NCBI GenBank assembly: GCA_017436865.1
Contig: JAFSCH010000084.1
Coordinates: 1 to 47,700 of the forward strand
From: Lachnospiraceae bacterium
GTDB taxonomy: Bacteria > Bacillota > Clostridia > Lachnospirales > Lachnospiraceae
Length of the DNA stretch: 47,700 nucleotides
Direction: 5' to 3'
Positions 43,514 through 47,700 of the stretch are shown here, piece by piece; position 1 is the stretch's first letter, and every line of letters begins with the position of its first letter. A program made the translations under genes and the position numbers. Under the pieces are notes generated by a model. The model was not told the origin of the DNA, made no database searches, and saw nothing but the letters and a program-made list of their open reading frames with translations.

Positions 43514-44356
43514 TTAATTCCTTGGCCTATGATCTCCACCAAAAGTAGAATCTTCCACCAAATAATATTTATACCAATACACGTTGGTTCCTCTATCCGG
43601 TAACGGATCATCCCATGTCACATCAATAAAATACCACTTTCCATCTAACTTTACCTTATTCCATGCATGCCCTATCCATAAACCATTACCATTATTAGCA
43701 GTTCCTGTAACCATCTCATTCTCGATTCCCAAAGCATCCATAAAATACGAAAAAGCCTCCGCATATCCCTGACAAACCGCTTTTCCATATAAAACCGCTC
43801 CTTCCATTCCATAGGAACGTTCTGGAATGGTTTGTAATACATAATTGTAATAGTCATATGCGGTATTCTTTACCAACCAATCATGAACTACTTTTATTTT
43901 TTCCGTATCCGAAACACATCCTGCCGTTATGGTATCAGCCAATTCATAAATTCGAAGCTTTGCATTGGTTTCTTCTGTCGTCGCATAACCTTTTCGCCCT
44001 TCTAGACTTCCCATCAAGTGATAATGATTATATAACGCTACTTTATCTAAACCAAATGCCGCTAATAAATCCGGATTCTCATTTGCATATCTGACATAAT
44101 CAAAGTTTTCTTCATTTAACAAAAACTCTTGTGCGACTCTTCCATTCCAGCCTGCGGGCTTTCCTATACTCTGATAAAAACTCCATACAGCATCTTTATT
44201 ATTCCCATCAATTGCCACCGCTAAATCAGGATGTTTTTCAAGATACCATTCATAGTCAAAATTTTCCTTTGTGATAGTATCTTTAGCATTTACCTGCATC
44301 GAAAAGGCAAGACTTAATGCGAGCATCACTATTGCATATTTCCACCATTTACTCAT
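43514..44356 (-). CDS. Secreted transglutaminase-like domain protein
   Basis: 280 residues from ATG 44356, 7 nt after GGAGGG. The signal peptide SKWWKYAIVMLALSLAFSMQ ends near VNAKD. Two tandem FDY-type repeats follow (ENFDYEWYLEKHPDLAVAID and ENFDYVRYANENPDLLAAFG), a motif seen in clostridial surface proteins. A transglutaminase-like domain has the triad Cys in GKAVCQGYAEAFSYFMDALG, His in WIGHAWNKV and Asp in WYFIDVTWDDP. Such clostridial proteins may act as extracellular proteases or peptidoglycan-associated enzymes. It is a single-gene unit with its own terminator. Confidence 0.85.
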   Translation of the reverse strand: MSKWWKYAIVMLALSLAFSMQVNAKDTITKENFDYEWYLEKHPDLAVAIDGNNKDAVWSFYQSIGKPAGWNGRVAQEFLLNEENFDYVRYANENPDLLAAFGLDKVALYNHYHLMGSLEGRKGYATTEETNAKLRIYELADTITAGCVSDTEKIKVVHDWLVKNTAYDYYNYVLQTIPERSYGMEGAVLYGKAVCQGYAEAFSYFMDALGIENEMVTGTANNGNGLWIGHAWNKVKLDGKWYFIDVTWDDPLPDRGTNVYWYKYYLVEDSTFGGDHRPRN

Positions 44357-44490
44357 TCGTTCACTCCCTCCACACGTACCTTTGATGTAGACTATCTCCA
44401 TTGCATGGTAAGAATTCCACACCTTCATAAGCTTATTTCTTTATTTATAATTTTATCAGCATACTATGTTTTTTTCAACGCTAGCTCTTT

Positions 44491-45315
44491 TCATACCGCA
44501 GTATCGGTTACATGTCTTGTTGCTGTTCTTTTCGTTTTCATAACAGATAAAAATCCTATCATAATGCCAAAAATACTATTTACTATTAATACCAAAATAC
44601 TTCCTTCGATTCTGCACACTCCTCCAGAAATAATGTCATTTCCAACAAATACTGCATTAAGTATATGAGGATAATCATCCGCTAATAACACACCATTAAA
44701 CACCAAAGATCCAACTGCATTCCATAAATAATGTGCTATAATAGGAGCCCATATGGACTTACTCCATTCTAATAAAAACGTCATAAAAACACTCATTGTT
44801 AATACATTAAATACTGGAACAATACCAGCTTCTATGGCTCCCCCATGTAACAGTGTAAAAATACCCGTTGTAACAATGGTTGCTATCAGAATATTGCTTT
44901 TCTGTTTTAGAAACTGGTACAAATAACCACGCACTAATAGCTCCTGCATCACAACGTTCAAGAATACTGAAATAAACCACAATCCTGCTGAGGAAAAATA
45001 ATTACTTCTCTCAAATTGTACAATACCAAATATGTGCAATATAAATACTGGAACCAAAATCCAAATTATTCCTATAACACTTCCTATTTTTATTCCTCTT
45101 GCCCAATTATCAATTAATCCCATTTTCAATTCCTTTTTTTGAATTAACCAAAAAAGAACAGTTACTAAAATCATTACTAACAATGGGAATAATTCTGCAA
45201 AAAAACGCCATATTGCAGGATTCTCAATATTAGGAATAGGTATCACACTTACACCAAGCAGCCACATCATAAAAAATAGAATTACTTTTATCAGAATTTC
45301 TGCTATTTTTTTCAT
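44491..45315 (-). CDS. CPBP-family (CAAX/Abi-type) intramembrane protease
   Basis: A membrane protein of 274 residues with about eight hydrophobic segments. CPBP motifs: QELLVRGYLY (canonical EExxxR, here first Glu replaced by Gln), IFTLLHGGAIEAGI (motif 2 His) and IIAHYLWNAVGSLVF (motif 3 His and Asn). Because the first Glu is altered, proteolysis may be weakened or the protein may serve in binding only. Its ATG overlaps the stop of the anti-sigma gene (ATGA), so it is translationally coupled. In this operon it is a plausible site-2-like protease or immunity factor acting with the anti-sigma factor. Confidence 0.82.
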   Translation of the reverse strand: MKKIAEILIKVILFFMMWLLGVSVIPIPNIENPAIWRFFAELFPLLVMILVTVLFWLIQKKELKMGLIDNWARGIKIGSVIGIIWILVPVFILHIFGIVQFERSNYFSSAGLWFISVFLNVVMQELLVRGYLYQFLKQKSNILIATIVTTGIFTLLHGGAIEAGIVPVFNVLTMSVFMTFLLEWSKSIWAPIIAHYLWNAVGSLVFNGVLLADDYPHILNAVFVGNDIISGGVCRIEGSILVLIVNSIFGIMIGFLSVMKTKRTATRHVTDTAV

Positions 45316-46319
45316 AAGCTCTTTGCTCTCTTTCTTTTACTCAAAACTACACCTATGCTAATAAAACAAATACCAATTCCTAAAGCTGACAACAAGATAA
45401 TTAACATAACATTTCCATTTACTACTTCTATCGTATCCCATCTTGAAAAATCTGCATCTAACATCCGAATATGTATATTTCCATCAACTATTCCATTCGT
45501 AATCTCATTGACCACAGATACAAAAACTCCTGTTACCATTGTCACCAATCCAGCTCTAGTCATAGGATGTACAGGTACATATCTTATACATAAGAAGATT
45601 GCCCATGGAAGCAGAATGCTGAATGTTGTAATCTGCAAGGACACTCTCCAGTAATCTGTATGTGTACTGTATAAACCACATACAAAAATAACAGCATATA
45701 GCCATAATGTATCCCAAATCATTACAAGTAAACCCTTTTTATTCTTTAATGCCTTAGGAAGATAAACTTGATAAATTATATATGGCATAAACACAATAGA
45801 TAGCCCCAAAATGGTAGGTACTGCTGCAAGCAAAAACCAGTTGCCTTTGCAATAAATGCAACATACTAGCAAAAGCAAAATCAATGATCCCATAAAGCCA
45901 AGTATGGTCCAAAGGGCTCTCTTTTCATATACGAGTAACGGTAAAACCGTTATTGAGGCTACTAATAGCAAAGATGCCAATACAATAAAGAACCAATCTA
46001 AAGCGTGTCCTATTGCAAGATTGCAAATCAGACATACAATAACCGGAATCATCAAAATGCCTGCCATTGTAAGTCCAATTGTCATACTACGCCTTTTTTC
46101 TTTTTTTACATGCGTATCTAATACTGCATTCTTTTCCTTCTCTAAAACCTCCTCGTACGCTGTACTCCTTAATAGCTGTAGCATTTTTCTGCAATTTTCG
46201 CAATCTGTTACATGCTCCTCCACTATCTTCTTACTACTCGAACTACAAACATTATCCTGATAAAGCGGAAGTAAATCCTGTATCATTTCACATTCATATC
46301 GAATCCTATTCTCACTCAT
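45312..46319 (-). CDS. Anti-sigma factor with zinc-finger (zf-HC2) domain
   Basis: 335 residues. The cytosolic N-terminal ZAS-type motif HVTDCENCRKML (HxxxCxxC, residues about 32-43) binds the sigma factor. A linker rich in Lys/Glu and then about eight membrane helices (SMTIGLTMAGILMIPVIVCL onward) fill the rest. A polytopic membrane part is larger than the single helix of classical anti-sigmas. The start codon overlaps the end of the ECF sigma gene by 8 bp. Expected to hold the sigma factor at the membrane until an envelope signal arrives. Confidence 0.85.
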   Translation of the reverse strand: MSENRIRYECEMIQDLLPLYQDNVCSSSSKKIVEEHVTDCENCRKMLQLLRSTAYEEVLEKEKNAVLDTHVKKEKRRSMTIGLTMAGILMIPVIVCLICNLAIGHALDWFFIVLASLLLVASITVLPLLVYEKRALWTILGFMGSLILLLLVCCIYCKGNWFLLAAVPTILGLSIVFMPYIIYQVYLPKALKNKKGLLVMIWDTLWLYAVIFVCGLYSTHTDYWRVSLQITTFSILLPWAIFLCIRYVPVHPMTRAGLVTMVTGVFVSVVNEITNGIVDGNIHIRMLDADFSRWDTIEVVNGNVMLIILLSALGIGICFISIGVVLSKRKRAKSL

Positions 46320-46800
46320 TCTCTTTTATCCTTTCCTGAATTTTCAGCCTTGCACGGTGATATGTCACTCTTGCCCAGCTTTCTGTTTTTCCAAATATTT
46401 GTCCTATTTTTGCAAAGGAAAGCTCTCCAAAAATCCTTAACTGAAACACTTCTTTATATGGCTCGTCCATCGTATGTAGTATCTGATGAATTCTTAGTGT
46501 CGTTTCTTCATCTTCCAGACATTTTTCCATATTATTATCACTAGGAATGTCTTCTTCTAGTTCATGTATACGATTTGCTTTTCTTAACACATCTATCGCT
46601 GTATTTTTAGCAATGGCACATAACCATGTAAATTCATTTGACTTTCCTTCATACTTCTTCTTAGTATTCATAGCCTTGAAAAATACGTCCTGTGTAATTT
46701 CTTCTGCCTGATGCGAATTCTTTACCATTGTCATTACAAAGGAATAAATCTCCATAAAATAGGTATTATATAACTTTTCATAGTCCAAGAATGTCTTCAC
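46312..46800 (-). CDS. ECF RNA polymerase sigma factor
   Basis: 162 residues. Region 2: EEITQDVFFKAMNTKKKYEG and FTWLCAIAKNTAIDVLRKAN. Region 4: FQLRIFGELSFAKIGQIFGK and ESWARVTYHRARLKIQER, the HTH that reads the -35 box. AGGAGG is present 7 nt before the ATG. It is the first gene of the sigma / anti-sigma / CPBP operon. No obvious autoregulated promoter was identified in the short, repeat-adjacent upstream region. Confidence 0.92.
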   Translation of the reverse strand: MKTFLDYEKLYNTYFMEIYSFVMTMVKNSHQAEEITQDVFFKAMNTKKKYEGKSNEFTWLCAIAKNTAIDVLRKANRIHELEEDIPSDNNMEKCLEDEETTLRIHQILHTMDEPYKEVFQLRIFGELSFAKIGQIFGKTESWARVTYHRARLKIQERIKENE

Positions 46801-46879
46801 CTCCTCCTGCTCTCATAGATTAGACGTAGTAATCAACAATTCGTTACAAAATATTTAATAATTTAAATTTGAGTTTAGT

Positions 46880-47123
46880 GAGCCATGCTGTTCTGTGGCT
46901 AAATTGCTCGGTGGGAGCTTGCTCACATAAGAGCAACTTTAGACACGGAACAATACGGCGAACGCCGTATCAACGAGCAACTCTGTTGCGAGTGGCAGCA
47001 TGGCTCTCATGTATGTGAATTGGCTGTCGGGAGCTTGCTCACGGGCAGACATATTCGAGCGAAGATGTATACGGCGAACGCCGTGCCAACGAGCAGCTCT
47101 GCTGCGAGTGGGCGGCATGGCTC
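46880..47123. repeat. Tandem multi-hairpin module, two copies with ~116-bp period
   Basis: Copy 1 runs to about 47006 and copy 2 to 47123. Shared parts in order: GGGAGCTTGCTCAC (46913, 47029), the palindrome ATACGGCGAACGCCGT (46953, 47069), a short hairpin (46977, 47093), GCGAGTGG, and GGCATGGCTC or GCATGGCTC. The short hairpin is GCAAC-TCT-GTTGC in copy 1 and GCAGC-TCT-GCTGC in copy 2, a compensatory change. Copy 1 is also enclosed by the inverted repeat GAGCCATGCTG / CAGCATGGCTC. No gene is present from 46801 to 47700. Confidence 0.75.
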
Positions 47124-47183
47124 AGATGTAGTGTTGGGCACAATTGGTTACTTTTAACTTTACCTCTTCTCTCTAGCATGTAT

Positions 47184-47354
47184 TTTGGGTCTATACAAAA
47201 TAATTTTACTACCAGACCCACATATCCCACTTTTTTTGGGTATGGACATCTATTTTTTACTGCTAGACCAAAAAAACTTTAAATAAGCTATTATTTTATC
47301 CTTTTTCTCCTTTATTTTGGGTCTGAGAACAGTTTTTTTCTATATATACCCAAA
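47184..47354. repeat. Array of three GGGT(C/A)T inverted-repeat units
   Basis: Units: TGGGTCT..AGACCCA (47186-47220), TTTTTTTGG..CCAAAAAAA with inner GGGTAT/TAGACC (47231-47276), and TTTGGGTCT..ATACCCAAA (47316-47354). Arms are 7-9 bp. The GG-to-CC spans are 33, 32 and 33 bp. The layout (T-run, GG, arm, about 20-bp variable interior, reverse arm) parallels the GGACAT units but with a different arm sequence. Confidence 0.65.
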
Positions 47355-47386
47355 CCAACCTAAATTCAGGTTTAGTGGAGTAGTAT

Positions 47387-47612
47387 GTGCCGCACCAGCC
47401 GGCTATCATGCTGCTCATATCGGGACGCTTATTTGGTATTTTCTAAATGGAGCGTTCGGCAGCTTTGATTTGTCTTGTCCTACGCAAACTCGCCCTGCTA
47501 ACGCAGTGCTCAGACAGTTCTCCGGACAAGACTTGCTGCCTCCTTGCTCCATTAACAAAATACGCAAAACGCTTTACTCAATTCGCAGCATGGTAGTCGG
47601 CTGGGGCGGCAC
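47387..47612. repeat. 226-bp nested inverted repeat
   Basis: The outer 28-bp arms (47387-47414 and 47585-47612, GTGCCGC..CATGCTGC against GCAGCATG..GCGGCAC) pair with one mismatch and two G-T wobbles. Further arms nest in order: GGTATTTT / AAAATAC, AATGGAGC / GCTCCATT, GGCAGC / GCTGCC, GTCTTGTCC / GGACAAGAC. The 99-codon open frame across it is a by-product. It could be a MITE-like element or a large structured RNA. Confidence 0.75.
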
Positions 47613-47652
47613 TTAACAAACACTACGCTGTGAAATGAAGTTATATTTTGTT

Positions 47653-47690
47653 TTGGACATATGCAAGGAAAAGTATTATAAAATGTCCAA
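47653..47690. repeat. GGACAT inverted-repeat unit, right end
   Basis: TTGGACATATGC at the left and AAAATGTCCAA at the right. The GG-to-CC span (47655-47688) is exactly 34 bp, as in the four units at 537-766, and it shares GGACATATGCAA with the first of them. Confidence 0.75.
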
Positions 47691-47700
47691 TAATCTGCTC

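Noticed and set aside
47039-47230. 63-codon open frame on the minus strand
   Set aside because: It covers the multi-hairpin module and the first GGGTCT unit; its Ser/Ala/Cys-rich sequence is a by-product of the hairpins.
47317-47616. 99-codon open frame on the plus strand
   Set aside because: It lies almost wholly inside the 226-bp nested inverted repeat, has no ribosome site and is explained by the repeat's composition.

Overview
The window looks like a chromosomal segment of an anaerobic, low-GC Firmicute, most likely a Lachnospiraceae (Roseburia/Agathobacter/Eubacterium-like). The pointers are A/T-rich DNA with strong GGAGG-type ribosome binding sites, CotF-type spore-coat proteins, a class B sortase, hybrid sensor and GGDEF-EAL proteins, DUF4358/DUF4422 proteins, and a hexuronate/glycogen gene set typical of gut fermenters. 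The family assignment is inference from gene content; there is no rRNA in the window.

Layout. 1-1.2 kb: an edge-truncated IS4-type transposase remnant, an array of four 34-bp inverted-repeat units (GGACAT-N22-ATGTCC), and two tandem copies of an 88-bp repeat that carries a terminator-like hairpin. 1.2-9.8 kb (minus strand): nucleotide-sugar dehydrogenase, glycogen phosphorylase, a LacI regulator with clear operators, a CheY-like regulator, a class B sortase and a GlgX/pullulanase-type debranching enzyme. 10.2-14.5 kb: a LacI regulator with uronate isomerase (plus strand), convergent with a GH2 glycosidase. 14.6-23 kb: two divergently oriented paralogous sets, each encoding a DUF4358 lipoprotein, an MBOAT O-acyltransferase and a DHHW/AlgX-like protein. 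The right-hand set also has a secreted SGNH esterase, and two small spore-coat-like genes lie between the sets. I read these as two extracytoplasmic polysaccharide O-acylation machines. 23-31.4 kb: hybrid histidine kinase, DUF4422 glycosyltransferase, two c-di-GMP EAL phosphodiesterases with degenerate GGDEF domains, and an M18 aminopeptidase. 31.4-35.7 kb: uxuB-uxuA (with uxaC these complete glucuronate to 2-keto-3-deoxygluconate), an AraC regulator that appears to have lost one HTH, and a small alarmone synthetase.

35.7-42.2 kb is a degraded accessory stretch. It holds a frameshifted GGADGPT-motif gene, a DUF6796-like gene with an internal deletion, GyrI-like and DinB genes, a DUF3795-YjbR fusion gene bracketed by 22-bp direct repeats, a cysteine hydrolase with a WYL regulator, and a GH27 alpha-galactosidase pseudogene downstream of a 1-phosphofructokinase-family kinase. 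43.5-46.8 kb: a secreted transglutaminase-like protein, then an ECF sigma / anti-sigma / CPBP-protease operon. 46.85-47.7 kb has no gene. It is packed with structured repeats: a tandem ~116-nt multi-hairpin module, a GGGT(C/A)T inverted-repeat array, a 226-nt nested inverted repeat, and one more GGACAT unit of exactly the same 34-bp span as those at the left end.

The strongest candidates for something undescribed are the repeat families. These are the constant-span GGACAT units at both ends and the GTAAA-loop hairpin at 10.0 and 43.2 kb, whose two copies differ by compensatory changes and lie upstream of carbohydrate genes. The paired O-acylation cassettes come next.
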